Assembly (NCBI GenBank): GCA_002338895.1
Contig: DDJH01000076.1
Location: forward strand, 10,664 to 17,340
Direction: 5' to 3'
Length of the DNA stretch: 6,677 nt
Source: Lentisphaeria bacterium UBA1829
Lineage (GTDB): Bacteria; Verrucomicrobiota; Lentisphaeria; Victivallales; UBA1829
Shown: piece by piece, positions 6,496 to 6,677 of the stretch
How the letters are laid out: each line of letters opens with the position of its first letter
Numbering within the stretch: the stretch's first letter is position 1
Notes under the pieces: generated by a model
What the model was told of the DNA's origin: nothing
What the model saw: only the letters and a program-made list of their open reading frames with translations
Databases searched by the model: none
Made by a program: the position numbers and the translations under genes

Positions 6496-6677
6496 TCAGC
6501 GGAACAGTTCGAATTTCGGAAGCTCCGGAAGATATTTCGCAACCAGTTCCGGGGTGAAGCCGTGATGTTCGATGATTTCGCGGTACATCCAGGCGCTCGG
6601 TTTCGGCGTGCGCTGGAAGGTCTTGAAATCGACATGCACCATGCCGAAGCGGGGGATGAAGCTGACCCATTCGTAGT
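6496..6677 (-). CDS. GH1 beta-glucosidase/beta-glycosidase, C-terminal fragment (5' end outside window)
   Basis: Only the last 59 complete codons and a TGA stop are present; the gene enters from the right edge. The peptide begins YEWVSFIPRFGMVHVDF and continues into QRTPKPSAWMYREII. This matches the conserved end of family 1 glycoside hydrolases (DN[FY]EW ... RFG[LM]VxVD ... RTPKxSA), where the Glu and Trp of the EW pair contact the glycone sugar's hydroxyls in the last loop of the TIM barrel. Keeping EW, and lacking the S-x-K-x-Y phosphate-binding motif, argues for a plain beta-glucosidase/galactosidase rather than a 6-phospho-beta-glucosidase. The catalytic glutamates lie upstream, outside the window, so substrate, start and localisation cannot be judged. 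The tail after the final helix ends in FELFR. It lies 24 nt upstream of the GH36 gene in the same direction, so the two are probably co-transcribed. Family assignment is fairly secure; substrate is unknown. Confidence 0.82.
   Translation of the reverse strand, partial: YEWVSFIPRFGMVHVDFKTFQRTPKPSAWMYREIIEHHGFTPELVAKYLPELPKFELFR

Noticed and set aside
6197..6670. Minus-strand open frame of 157 codons bridging the GH1 end and the GH36 start
   Set aside because: It overlaps both genes out of frame. The GH1 C-terminal signature and the GH36 start with a good Shine-Dalgarno explain the same bases.
6496..6677. GH1 fragment as a 6-phospho-beta-glucosidase
   Set aside because: The phosphate-binding S-x-K-x-Y motif of that subgroup is absent, and the EW pair of non-phosphorylated-substrate enzymes is present.

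Overview
The window is a densely packed, single-direction gene cluster on the minus strand, so transcription runs from high to low coordinates. It encodes carbohydrate-active enzymes and nothing else that I can recognise. Four genes are visible in transcription order: the 3' end of a family 1 glycoside hydrolase (GH1; 6496-6677, start outside the window), a complete GH36-type alpha-galactosidase of 601 residues (4666-6471), a complete 1322-residue exported multidomain protein with a clan GH-A catalytic core of GH42-like layout (701-4669), and the first 231 codons of a fourth gene (1-694, end outside the window). The fourth protein's N-terminal module is a clear paralogue of the third's. Coding density is essentially total: the intergenic gaps are 24 nt, an ATGA overlap of 4 nt, and 6 nt.

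Organism: the DNA is GC-rich with strong GC preference at third codon positions, and the genes have good AAAGGAG/AGGAGG Shine-Dalgarno sites, so it is bacterial. Very large secreted hydrolases with a C-terminal beta module ending in 'W-x-NP-x-P ... I-x-S-x-D ... AIT', next to GH36 and GH1 enzymes, remind me of the PVC superphylum, especially Lentisphaerota/Victivallales from animal guts. That placement is inference from protein style; no marker gene is present.

How the genes may work together: the GH36 enzyme shows no signal peptide at its visible start and is probably cytoplasmic. The GH1 localisation cannot be seen. The third protein carries a lipoprotein-type signal and the fourth a classical signal peptide, so both should act outside the cytoplasm. 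The simplest reading is a small glycan-degradation operon: exported hydrolases bind and trim a complex glycan, and the GH36 and GH1 enzymes remove terminal alpha-galactosyl and beta-glycosyl units from the products. No transporter, regulator, promoter or terminator lies in the window, so the operon boundaries and the real substrate are not visible. I see no RNA gene, CRISPR array, insertion sequence or phage element.
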